Of a DNA stretch of 64,000 nt, positions 34,344 through 41,311 are shown piece after piece. The position numbers and the translations under genes were made by a program. The notes beneath the pieces were generated by a model. That model was not told the origin of the DNA, did no database searches, and saw only the letters and a program-made list of their open reading frames with translations. The number at the start of each line of letters is the position of its first letter. Within the stretch, counting starts at the first letter, position 1. The DNA is taken from assembly GCF_004216855.1 (NCBI RefSeq), contig NZ_SGXT01000016.1, positions 124,001-188,000 on the forward strand. Direction: 5' to 3'. Origin of the DNA: Microcella alkaliphila (GTDB lineage: Bacteria > Actinomycetota > Actinomycetes > Actinomycetales > Microbacteriaceae).

Positions 34344-34349
34344 GACGCC

Positions 34350-35357
34350 ATGAGCTACGTCGCCGCCACTGATCGTTACAGCCGCCTCGACTATGCCCGG
34401 TGCGGGGTCAGCGGGCTGAGGCTCCCCCGCATCTCACTCGGACTGTGGAACAACTTCGGCGATGACCGGTCGCTCGAGACGCAACGGGCGATCATCCGGC
34501 GCGCATTCGATCGCGGCGTGACGCACATCGACCTCGCAAACAACTACGGCCCACCGGCGGGCAGTGCCGAGATCAACTTTGGCCGTATCCTGCGCGACGA
34601 CCTCGCGCAGCACCGCGATGAGCTCGTCATCTCGACGAAGGCGGGCTACTACATGTGGGAGGGACCGTACGGCGAGTGGGGCTCGCGCAAGTACATGCTG
34701 TCGTCGCTCGATCAGAGCCTCCAGCGCATGCAGCTCGACTACGTCGACATCTTCTACTCGCACCGACCCGACCCCGAAACCCCGATCGAGGAGACGATGG
34801 GCGCGCTCGCGAGTGCCGTGCAGAGCGGCAAGGCGCTGTACGCGGGCATCTCGAACTACTCGGCCGAGCAGACGCGCGAGGCCTACGACGTGGCGCTCGA
34901 CCTGGGGCTCCGACTCGTCATTCACCAGCCGCGCTACAACATGTTCGATCGCTGGGTCGAAGACGGCCTGCTCGACGCCCTCAGCGACACCGGGATGGGC
35001 TCGATCGTCTTCTCGCCGCTCGCGCAGGGCCTGTTGACCAACCGCTACCTGAACGGCGTGCCAGACGGATCGCGCGCCGCAGAGGGTCGCTGGATCACCC
35101 CCGATCACATCGACGATACCTACCTCGAGCGCGCCCGCGCCCTGCAGCAGATCGCCACGGACCGCGGCCAGAGCCTCGCTCAGCTCGCGTTGCAGTGGGT
35201 GCTGCGGCACCCGCAGGTGACGAGCGCCCTCATCGGCGCATCGAGCGTCGCGCAGTTGGACGACAACCTGGATGCACTGGGGAGCGATCCGCTCGACGAT
35301 GACACTCTCGCCCTGATCGAGCCGCACGCGGTTCACGGCACTGGGTCCCGGCGCTAG
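34350..35357 (+). CDS. Aldo/keto reductase (YghZ/Kv-beta-like)
   Basis: The 335-residue TIM-barrel oxidoreductase has the family residues THIDLANNYGPPAG (catalytic Asp and Tyr), ISTKAGYYMW (Lys) and IFYSHRPDPETPIEE (His). The NADPH pocket residues lie in SPLAQGLLTNRYL and LIGASSVAQLDDN. It resembles YghZ, which reduces L-glyceraldehyde-3-phosphate and methylglyoxal. The substrate here is inferred only. It is followed directly by an EamA transporter whose GTG comes right after its stop. Confidence 0.9.
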   Translation: MSYVAATDRYSRLDYARCGVSGLRLPRISLGLWNNFGDDRSLETQRAIIRRAFDRGVTHIDLANNYGPPAGSAEINFGRILRDDLAQHRDELVISTKAGYYMWEGPYGEWGSRKYMLSSLDQSLQRMQLDYVDIFYSHRPDPETPIEETMGALASAVQSGKALYAGISNYSAEQTREAYDVALDLGLRLVIHQPRYNMFDRWVEDGLLDALSDTGMGSIVFSPLAQGLLTNRYLNGVPDGSRAAEGRWITPDHIDDTYLERARALQQIATDRGQSLAQLALQWVLRHPQVTSALIGASSVAQLDDNLDALGSDPLDDDTLALIEPHAVHGTGSRR

Positions 35358-36335
35358 GTGGGGTACCTCTACGCCCTGATCGCCGCTGTGCTGTTCGGGG
35401 CAAACGGGAGCGTCACGAAGCTGACGATGGAAGCCGGGCTCAGCCCCGCCCAGGTCACACAGTTCCGACTCATCGGCACCGCGCTCATCGCGGGCGTGGT
35501 GCTGTTCCTCATTGAGCGTCGGGCATTCCGGGTTCCTCGTCGGCAGTGGCCGGTACTGATCGTGCTCGGCGTGGTTGGCGTCGCACTGCTGCAGGCCACC
35601 TACGCCGCTGCCGTTCAGCTCTTGCCGGTGGGCATCGCCCTCTTGCTCGAGTACCTCGCGGTGCTCTTCGTCGCGCTGGTGGCCTTCTTCATTTTCCGCG
35701 AGCCGGTCAAGGCCAGACTCTGGGTTGCCATCGGTTTCGTGCTCGTAGGGCTTGCCGTGGTTGCCCAGATTTGGTCGAGCACACTCAACCTCGTCGGCGT
35801 TCTGCTCGCGCTCGCGGCGGCCGTCTGCCTCGCCACCTACTTCCTCGTCGGTGAGCGTCAGGTCGCGACAACCTCGCCGCTGGCGGTGTCGTTCTGGACG
35901 ATGCTGATCGCCGCCGTCTTTTGGGCCTTCGTCAGTGGATGGTGGGAACTCGAACCCGGCGTCTTCGTCACACCGGTCGAGGTCGGTGGAGTGCTCGGTG
36001 AGCTCAGCGTGCCGATGCTGATTCCGCTGTTGTGGAACGTCGTGCTCGGTTCGTTCGCCCCCTTCCTGCTGAGCCTCGCCGCGCTGCGCCACCTGCCCGC
36101 GACGGCGGCCGGGATCGTCGCCTCGAGCGAGGTCATCTTCGCCTTCGCCGTTGCCTGGGTGTGGCTTGGCGAAACGCTCGCGCTCGTGCAGGTTCTCGGG
36201 GCGGCGACCGTGCTCGTCGGCATTGTGCTCGCCCAGACCGCGCGCGTCGGAAAGCGTCCGGTCGTCGACGCCGACCTGGCGCTCGATACCGGTCCGATCA
36301 CGACTATCCACACCCGCGAGGCCTCCCGCGAATGA
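35358..36335 (+). CDS. EamA/DMT-family transporter
   Basis: The 325-residue protein has ten helices in two EamA repeats: GYLYALIAAVLFGANGSVTKL at the first helix, a family proline/glutamate pattern in GIALLLEYLAVLFVAL, and ASSEVIFAFAVAWVWLGE in the ninth helix. Such proteins export or exchange small metabolites. The start is GTG at 35358, immediately after the preceding stop, so the two genes form one unit. The C-terminus is a soluble tail. Confidence 0.87.
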   Translation: MGYLYALIAAVLFGANGSVTKLTMEAGLSPAQVTQFRLIGTALIAGVVLFLIERRAFRVPRRQWPVLIVLGVVGVALLQATYAAAVQLLPVGIALLLEYLAVLFVALVAFFIFREPVKARLWVAIGFVLVGLAVVAQIWSSTLNLVGVLLALAAAVCLATYFLVGERQVATTSPLAVSFWTMLIAAVFWAFVSGWWELEPGVFVTPVEVGGVLGELSVPMLIPLLWNVVLGSFAPFLLSLAALRHLPATAAGIVASSEVIFAFAVAWVWLGETLALVQVLGAATVLVGIVLAQTARVGKRPVVDADLALDTGPITTIHTREASRE

Positions 36336-36349
36336 GCCCTGAGCGGGAG

Positions 36350-36355
36350 TAGCCT
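36350..36355 (+). promoter_or_regulatory. Leaderless -10 box
   Basis: TAGCCT ends six bases before the ATG at 36362. No Shine-Dalgarno is present. Confidence 0.45.
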
Positions 36356-36361
36356 GACCCC

Positions 36362-37132
36362 ATGCAATGGGGGAACGATCTACTCACCTGGCTGGCCACC
36401 GACGATGGGCAGCGTGTGCTGTTCAGCTCGGTCGTGCCCGCCGTCGCCATCGTCGTCGCCGGCATTATCGCGGCCCTGATCGGCCGCGCGGCGTCGAAAC
36501 GGGTGATCGCGCAATACCAGCGCGATGCGCTCACCGCCGCGGTGCAGGGCCTCGTGCTCGCCGGGCGCAAAGCCGCCGGCTGGAATGCGATCGGAACCAT
36601 CGAGCGCGTGCAGGTCGATCACCTCATCGCGGAAGCCGAGACGCGCATCCGATTGCTGCCCGTTCCGGGTGCCGCGCTCGCCGCCAACTGGTCGGCCCAC
36701 CAGCTGGAAGACATGAAGCGCAACTCGGCAGGGTTCTCCTTCCAGGCCCAACAGCTGCTCGCCGAGTACCGCGACCGACTGATCGCATGGAACGAGAAGC
36801 CCCGCCGGGCGAAGAAGCTTTTCGGCGCGGACCTTGAGCGCTGGAAGTACGAGGCCGACCCGGAGGAGCAGAAGCTCGTCGCTGAACAGGTCGAGTGGGA
36901 GCGCGGGCACACGCAAGCCGAGCACGAAAAGACGGTCGCGGCACCCGCCGTCGTCACGCCAGCGCCAGCGACACCCGAATCGGAGCCCGCGGAGGCGTCG
37001 AACTCGGAGGCCGTTGCCCTCGCTTTCGCTCCCCCACCCGCGGTCGTGCCCTCAGCGCCGAGCGACGATGCCCCGGCGCCAAAGCCGGCATCGGCGGTTC
37101 GCGAACGCATCGAGGGCGACGAGAACTCCTAA
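36362..37132 (+). CDS. Hypothetical protein with one N-terminal membrane helix
   Basis: The 256-residue protein has a single hydrophobic helix (about residues 21-40, SSVVPAVAIVVAGIIAAL). A soluble helical region rich in Arg, Lys and Trp and a C-terminal Ala/Pro/Glu-rich tail follow. The helical part (NWSAHQLEDMKRNSAGFSF, RRAKKLFGADLERWKYEAD) looks like a cytoplasmic domain anchored to the membrane. I do not recognise the family. It overlaps the stop of the convergent decarboxylase gene by four bases. Confidence 0.65.
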   Translation: MQWGNDLLTWLATDDGQRVLFSSVVPAVAIVVAGIIAALIGRAASKRVIAQYQRDALTAAVQGLVLAGRKAAGWNAIGTIERVQVDHLIAEAETRIRLLPVPGAALAANWSAHQLEDMKRNSAGFSFQAQQLLAEYRDRLIAWNEKPRRAKKLFGADLERWKYEADPEEQKLVAEQVEWERGHTQAEHEKTVAAPAVVTPAPATPESEPAEASNSEAVALAFAPPPAVVPSAPSDDAPAPKPASAVRERIEGDENS

Positions 37133-38562
37133 GCCTCCGCGGCGCTCGCCAGGGCGGACTTCCCGGCGAGTATGCGCTCGTAGGCGCGGCGCGACCACAT
37201 CGACACGTGGTGGTGCATCTCGGGGATCAGCGGTTCATGCTCGGGCTTCATCAATACGCTGCGCATGATGCGCGCGGTGGGCGCGTCGTCCTTCAGAGTG
37301 ATGCCGCGCATCCGCAACTGTTCGGGCTTCACGACGTACGTCGCGAGGTGTGTCTGCTGCGGGCGCGCGGGAGCCGCGGCCATCTCGAAAATGGCGTGCG
37401 ACACCTCGTCGAGCTGACGCATTGTTTCCACCCGCGGCAGGTACGTGATGATGTCGGTCTCGGGGCGTTGGTACGGCTGCAGGATCTCGCTGTCACTGAT
37501 GAGGCCGTGCCAGGCCTGCGCGGCGCGGTAGCCCGGCGCGATGATCGCACCGAGACCCGACATGTCGAGGGGGAACACCTTGAGGGTCGCCCAGAGCGCC
37601 GCGGCCGAGGCACCGGCCCGCGAGCACTCGAGTTGGATCTCACCGAAGTGCCGCTCGGTGGAGGCGAAGTACGTGTACGGCGACTCGTGGTGGTAGAAGC
37701 GCAAGATCGACTGGTCCGGGAACAGCACCGCCCCGCAGCCGTACGGCTGTAGGCCGTGCTTGTGCGGGTCGACAACGACGCTGTCGGCCTCGCCGATCGC
37801 GGCGTAGTGGCGGGCTGTTTCGGGCGCGAGCTCGCCCTGCAGAAGCGTGAAGAAGCCGCCGTACGCTGCATCCACGTGCACGCGCGCGCCGTACTCGCGC
37901 GCAAGCGGGATGATGTCGGCGAGCGGGTCGACGGCCCCGAGGCCGGTCGTGCCGAGGGTCGCCACCACGACACCGATCTCGCGGCTGCGTAGCTGCTCCT
38001 CGAGCGCGTCGAGCGACAGGCGCCCGTCGGACTCGGTGGGGATACTCACCGTGTCAATGCCGAGCACCTCACCCATGCGGGAGTGCGTGTAGTGCGAGTC
38101 GGCGCTGTGCGCGATCGCCGCGCCCGGCCGAATCTCGCGGCACACCCACAGCGCCTCGAGGTTCGCGGTCGTGCCGCTCCAGGTGAGATGACCCATGTAG
38201 TCGGCGCCGAGACCGAACATGGCGGCGAGCTGGTCGAGCACCTCGTGCTCCATCTGCGTCGTCGCGCGGCTCGCATCGATGGAGTGGTTGTTGGGGTTGA
38301 TCTGCATCGCCGCGATGTACGCCGCCATCGCGACGGGGTGCGGCGGCTTCAGCATCTGCCCGGCATACTGCGGGTGGAAGTACGGAAAATCGACGTCGAG
38401 CCGCTCGACGAGTTCACCGAGTACCGACTCGACCTGCGTCGGGTCGGCGTGCGTCGCGGGATGCGCCTCCCACGTTCCGTACGTCGCTTTCAGGTCTTCG
38501 ATTCCCGTGATGACCTGGGGAACCAACTCGGCCAGCGTCATGGCGCGCTTCGAGGACGACAC
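37129..38562 (-). CDS. Pyridoxal-dependent decarboxylase (group II)
   Basis: This fold-type I PLP enzyme of about 477 residues is in the aromatic amino acid/glutamate decarboxylase family. It has NPNNHSIDASRATTQMEHE early on, GTTANLEALWVCRE, LGTTGLGAVDPL, VDAAYGGFF and the PLP lysine in VVDPHKHGLQPYGCG. Substrate choice (aspartate, glutamate, tyrosine or other) cannot be read. The start is GTG at 38562, supported by AAGGAG six bases upstream. An open extension to 38616 lacks such a site. Its promoter region borders the prophage attachment site. Confidence 0.88.
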   Translation of the reverse strand: MSSSKRAMTLAELVPQVITGIEDLKATYGTWEAHPATHADPTQVESVLGELVERLDVDFPYFHPQYAGQMLKPPHPVAMAAYIAAMQINPNNHSIDASRATTQMEHEVLDQLAAMFGLGADYMGHLTWSGTTANLEALWVCREIRPGAAIAHSADSHYTHSRMGEVLGIDTVSIPTESDGRLSLDALEEQLRSREIGVVVATLGTTGLGAVDPLADIIPLAREYGARVHVDAAYGGFFTLLQGELAPETARHYAAIGEADSVVVDPHKHGLQPYGCGAVLFPDQSILRFYHHESPYTYFASTERHFGEIQLECSRAGASAAALWATLKVFPLDMSGLGAIIAPGYRAAQAWHGLISDSEILQPYQRPETDIITYLPRVETMRQLDEVSHAIFEMAAAPARPQQTHLATYVVKPEQLRMRGITLKDDAPTARIMRSVLMKPEHEPLIPEMHHHVSMWSRRAYERILAGKSALASAAEA

Positions 38563-38676
38563 ACCGCACTCCTTCGTGTGGATGAACGGGGCACGCGGCG
38601 CGGGATCGGCCGCCACCCCGGGTGGCAGGCCTGAGTCTAGTCAGGATCGTTTGGAAGCGTACGAGATTGCGTGAGC

Positions 38677-38692
38677 GCGCCCTCGGCAGGAA
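38677..38692 (-). repeat. Outer 16-bp remnant of tRNA-Arg 3' end
   Basis: GCGCCCTCGGCAGGAA (plus strand) repeats the first 16 bases of the two longer copies. It corresponds to the acceptor and T-stem end of tRNA-Arg read on the minus strand. It is probably an older, decayed attachment remnant. Confidence 0.5.
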
Positions 38693-38769
38693 GTGGAGCG
38701 CCGCGACCGCGCTCGTGGCGCGGAGCGCGTTGCGACGCAGAAGCGGCGGCGCAACCAGAAGTAAACGCT

Positions 38770-38806
38770 GCGCCCTCGGCAGGAATCGAACCTGCGACCA
38801 AGAGAT
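38770..38806 (-). repeat. 37-bp tRNA-Arg(UCU) 3'-half remnant, copy A
   Basis: On the minus strand it reads from A38 of the anticodon arm through ATCTCTTGGTC, the T arm (GCAGG TTCGATT CCTGC) and the acceptor strand CGAGGGC plus G. It is identical over 37 bp to copy B, 64 bp to the right. No 5' half is attached, so it is not a functional tRNA. It is likely a tandem attachment-site remnant. Confidence 0.7.
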
Positions 38807-38833
38807 GAGAACGCCCACGAGATCTGGGGTTAC

Positions 38834-38870
38834 GCGCCCTCGGCAGGAATCGAACCTGCGACCAAGAGAT
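38834..38870 (-). repeat. Probable attL core, tRNA-Arg(UCU) 3' half, copy B
   Basis: This copy continues into TAA before ATCTCT on the minus strand, matching T36-A37-A38 of a tRNA with anticodon UCU. It breaks off inside the anticodon loop, the usual crossover point for tyrosine integrases. It is the copy nearest the integrase, so it is taken as attL. Confidence 0.7.
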
Positions 38871-38980
38871 TACTCGGCCACGGATGTGCGACCACCGCGC
38901 CGGATGCAGGATCTGGGTTCGACGCGGCCACCGCGCGCGCCTCGTGGTCGCGGCACGAGTGGACCAAAGGGACGCGCACG

Positions 38981-39238
38981 ATGAGCACGGCACCGCTCAA
39001 CGTGAAGATCTACGCCTCAGGGCGGATCAGCATGGTGTGCCAGTACTGCGGCCGGAAGTCGCGTCCTATTGAGGGGCCGCTCGACATCACCACGATGAGC
39101 CTGGGCTGGTGGGTGACGCCCTACCCTGCCGAGTTCGTGCACGACTTCGACGGCAGCACCGGAGCGCGCTATACGTGCCCGGCGTGCGCCAGGAAGCCTG
39201 GCGTGAAGCGGCCGCTGCTCACGCGCGGTCTCGATTAG
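38981..39238 (+). CDS. Small zinc-ribbon protein
   Basis: An 85-residue protein with two CxxC knuckles (MVCQYCGRK and YTCPACARK) 40 residues apart, enough to bind one zinc. AAAGGGA lies eight bases before the ATG. It lies between attL and the integrase on the same strand. Function unknown; a DNA- or RNA-binding accessory role is possible. Confidence 0.65.
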   Translation: MSTAPLNVKIYASGRISMVCQYCGRKSRPIEGPLDITTMSLGWWVTPYPAEFVHDFDGSTGARYTCPACARKPGVKRPLLTRGLD

Positions 39239-39242
39239 ACCT

Positions 39243-39280
39243 GGCGGCGTCGCACCCTCACCCGAAGGGGGTGCGCCGCC
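39243..39280 (+). terminator. Hairpin between the zinc-ribbon gene and integrase
   Basis: GGCGG (39243-39247) and CGCACCC (39251-39257) pair with GGGTGCGCCGCC (39269-39280), giving a 12-bp stem with a 3-base bulge. No T run follows, so termination is uncertain. It may also limit integrase expression. Confidence 0.4.
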
Positions 39281-39388
39281 GCCTGCATAGACAACAACGT
39301 CTGCACTGGTAAGTCCCAGAAGGCGGGCTGGAAAGCATGCGCCGACCGTTATGGACTGAAAGGGCGTCACGTAACGGAAGGAGAGCGC

Positions 39389-40279
39389 ATGAACACCGAC
39401 GAAATCATTGACTACTGGGCCGCCTACATGCGCGCCCAACACTGCACCGAACGCACCATCCGAGAACGCGGGATCTTCATCCGCGCGATGCTCCGCCACA
39501 CCGGCGCGGCGAGCATCCTCGACATCACGAAGCAGCAGCTCGTGTTGTTTCTCGGCCGACCAGACCTGACCGGGAAGACGAAGCAGAACTACCGGTCGAC
39601 GCTGCACACGTTCTTCACGTGGATGCAGGACGAGGGTCTCCGGCTCGACAACCCCGCCGCTCGTCTGCCGCGGCCGCGCGTCGAGCCGACTGAGCCGAAC
39701 CCGGTCAGCACGGAAGACATTCAGAACGTGCTCCAGTCCGGCATTTACGGGCCCACCGTCATGAAGGTGCTGCTGTACAGCTACCAGGGCCTCAGAGCGT
39801 CGGAGATCGCCGCCGTTCGCGGCGACAACATCGACTGGGACGCCGGCACCATCCTCACCGCCGAGGGCAAGGGGAGGAAGATCGTCACACGCCCACTGCA
39901 CTCGATCGTGCTCGAGCACGCCATCGCGGAAGACTACCCGCGAGACGACTGGTGGTTCCCGGGCCTCATCCCCGGCGAACACGTGCGAGGCAAGTCCGTG
40001 TCCAACACGCTCTGCGCCGCGTTCCGCCGCGCCGGCATCGCTCACCGGGCCCATCAGATGCGGGCTTGGCACGGCACCACCCTGCTTGAGCTCGGAGCCG
40101 ACTCGATCGACGTGCAACACTCACTCCGCCACTCGGACGGGCAATCGATGCGCGCCTACGTGCGGCCCTCTCAGGACCGAATCAGAGCGGCGATGGAGCG
40201 ACTACCCCGAGTGAGTGTGCCGACCCGTCCAGCGGGCCGCAGCGACCTGCGGCGAGCGCCAGCGAATCGGGCCGGGTAG
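39389..40279 (+). CDS. int: Phage tyrosine integrase
   Basis: The 296-residue recombinase has an N-terminal SAM-like core-binding domain (residues 1-100). The catalytic domain has Arg 136 in GLRASEI, Lys in EGKGRK, His222-x-x-Arg225 in HQMRAW, a late His in LRHSD and nucleophile Tyr 257 in MRAYVRPS. It lacks an extra arm-binding N-terminal domain, so it is of the short XerC/D-like type. GGAAGGAG lies six bases before the ATG. It should integrate and, with a directionality factor, excise the prophage at the tRNA-Arg site. Confidence 0.94.
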   Translation: MNTDEIIDYWAAYMRAQHCTERTIRERGIFIRAMLRHTGAASILDITKQQLVLFLGRPDLTGKTKQNYRSTLHTFFTWMQDEGLRLDNPAARLPRPRVEPTEPNPVSTEDIQNVLQSGIYGPTVMKVLLYSYQGLRASEIAAVRGDNIDWDAGTILTAEGKGRKIVTRPLHSIVLEHAIAEDYPRDDWWFPGLIPGEHVRGKSVSNTLCAAFRRAGIAHRAHQMRAWHGTTLLELGADSIDVQHSLRHSDGQSMRAYVRPSQDRIRAAMERLPRVSVPTRPAGRSDLRRAPANRAG

Positions 40280-40291
40280 CCTGTGCGGGTA

Positions 40292-40364
40292 GCCCTCGTA
40301 GCTCAATGGATAGAGCATCGGCCTTCTAATCCGGTGGTTGCAGGTTCGAGTCCTGCCGGGGGCG
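40292..40364 (+). tRNA. tRNA-Arg(UCU), phage-borne
   Basis: A complete 73-base cloverleaf without encoded CCA. Acceptor GCCCTCG pairs with CGGGGGC, D arm GCTC/GAGC, anticodon loop CTTCTAA (anticodon UCU, reading AGA/AGG), T arm GCAGG TTCGAGT CCTGC. The anticodon stem has a C31-U39 mismatch and a G-U at its base, so it is weaker than usual. It lies 12 bases after the integrase stop, in opposite orientation to the attL fragments, and differs from them at several positions. It is therefore a separate gene and not part of the attachment duplication. Confidence 0.88.
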
Positions 40365-40385
40365 CAGATCGCCGCGTAACGCACG

Positions 40386-40418
40386 AAAAAGCCCCACCAG
40401 GCCCGGAGGACGGTGGGG
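40386..40418 (-). terminator. Intrinsic terminator 2 of the late operon
   Basis: On the minus strand CCCCACC (40412-40418) pairs with GGTGGGG (40392-40398), followed by CTTTTTC. A clear rho-independent terminator for leftward transcription, just before the tRNA gene. Confidence 0.8.
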
Positions 40419-40451
40419 AGCTATGCGATCAGTGTACCGCCCACCAACGAC

Positions 40452-40510
40452 AAAAAAGGCCCCCCTGCGTCACCGTCAGCCCGTGTGGCTGCTCCGATGA
40501 TGCAGGGGGG
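40452..40510 (-). terminator. Intrinsic terminator 1 of the late operon
   Basis: On the minus strand CCCCCCTGC (40502-40510) pairs with GCAGGGGGG (40460-40468) and is followed by CCTTTTTTG. The loop of 33 bases contains a small internal stem. It is the first stop signal after the holin gene. Confidence 0.8.
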
Positions 40511-40683
40511 TTGGTCGTACGTCTACGACCGAGGCTCACTCCCGCGTTGGCAGTTGTGAGTTCGTCCGCGCAACCGCAGACCGTTCATGTGAACTTTCGC
40601 GTCGAATGTTTACACGACGCAGGAACGTGTGACACCTATTCGCACGACTCGCAACGGTTCTCGTCCCTGTTCAGTGCCGCCGC

Positions 40684-40896
40684 TCACTCTGCGGTCTCCT
40701 TGCCGCCGCGCAGCGCGACAGAAGTCAACACCGACACGAGGCCGGCGAGTCCGGCGACGGATGCGCCCTGAACCCAGTCGACTTCAAGCAGGCCGGTCAC
40801 GCCTGCGGTGAGGACACCGATCGCGGCTTGCGCGGTTGTCGCCAAGCATCGGTCAAAAGTGTCTACCCAGAACCGTTTCGATGCGTACTTACTCAT
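40684..40896 (-). CDS. Holin (r1t-like)
   Basis: A 70-residue protein with two hydrophobic helices (CLATTAQAAIGVLTAGVTG and VQGASVAGLAGLVSVLTSVA) joined by LLEVDW, and a charged C-terminus GGKETAE. The FWVDTFDR start and the Asp-Trp turn match r1t-type class II holins. It opens the membrane at lysis to release the endolysin. AAAGGAGC lies eight bases before the ATG at 40896, so I prefer that over the upstream in-frame start at 40938. It is the last gene of the late operon. Confidence 0.8.
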   Translation of the reverse strand: MSKYASKRFWVDTFDRCLATTAQAAIGVLTAGVTGLLEVDWVQGASVAGLAGLVSVLTSVALRGGKETAE

Positions 40897-40942
40897 GATG
40901 TGTGCTCCTTTTGGGGGTCTGTTCGTGGTCGATGGCAACCGC

Positions 40943-41281
40943 TCATCGAGGGAGGGTGTCGGGCCAAGGTGGTGGGGTGACGCCGTGGTTCTTCATGTGG
41001 TCGCGCTGGATGAAGATGAAGTCGCGGTAGGCGCGGTTCTCGGACTCGAGCCGTTCAAGGCGCTGGTCTGTCTGGTCGCGGTATCGGGAGAGTTCCTCTT
41101 GTAGCTGGTCGATCATTCGTTGCTCGTTGGACTGCTTGGCGGCGTCGGTGGCGGCCTTCGCCGCGATGTTTCCGACGCGTTTCTGTCCGCGCGAGGCGAT
41201 CACAGCGCCCGCGATTCCACCGACGACGGTGAGCACGACGCCCGACAGGGTGAGCAGGCCGATGACGAGTTGTTCGGTCAT
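40943..41281 (-). CDS. Lysis-cassette membrane protein with coiled coil
   Basis: The 112-residue protein has one N-terminal membrane helix (VIGLLTLSGVVLTVVGGIAG) and a long cytoplasmic or exterior coiled coil (QLQEELSRYRDQTDQRLERL). It sits between endolysin and holin genes with a GGGAGGGG ribosome site. Such proteins in actinophage lysis cassettes are annotated as membrane or second-holin proteins; the exact role is uncertain. Confidence 0.65.
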   Translation of the reverse strand: MTEQLVIGLLTLSGVVLTVVGGIAGAVIASRGQKRVGNIAAKAATDAAKQSNEQRMIDQLQEELSRYRDQTDQRLERLESENRAYRDFIFIQRDHMKNHGVTPPPWPDTLPR

Positions 41282-41311
41282 GTGGTGCCCCCTCCCGAAG
41301 GCGGGAAGGGA

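Larger units (their letters stand above)
38563..38980. other. Chromosome-prophage junction region without protein genes
   Basis: The 418 bases contain the three tRNA-Arg 3' fragments listed below and two near-identical short elements, GATCTGGGGTT (38821-38831) and GATCTGGGTT (38910-38919), flanking the innermost fragment. Any promoter of the decarboxylase gene must also lie here. Nothing else is recognisable. Confidence 0.5.
40365..40683. other. Non-coding region between tRNA and lysis genes
   Basis: Two minus-strand terminators (listed separately) fill 40386-40510. From 40511 to 40683 no gene is supported. Two small palindromes are present: GTTCATGTGAAC (40583-40594) and CGTCG/CGACG around TGTTTACA (40600-40619). 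They could be protein-binding sites. Confidence 0.45.

Noticed and set aside
34434-36311. 625-codon minus-strand open frame
   Set aside because: It lies opposite the aldo/keto reductase and EamA genes, both with clear family motifs. The product is Arg/Glu/His-rich noise.
38677-38870. Repeat cluster as a CRISPR array
   Set aside because: There are only two full copies, with irregular spacing and a third truncated one, and the repeat is tRNA-derived. No cas genes nearby.
38770-38870. Functional tRNA genes on the minus strand
   Set aside because: Only the 3' half from the anticodon loop onward is present. Upstream sequence cannot form the acceptor, D or anticodon 5' strands.
40292-40364. This tRNA as the host attachment site
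   Set aside because: The integrase and attL-like fragments lie upstream in opposite orientation, and the sequence differs from those fragments at several positions.
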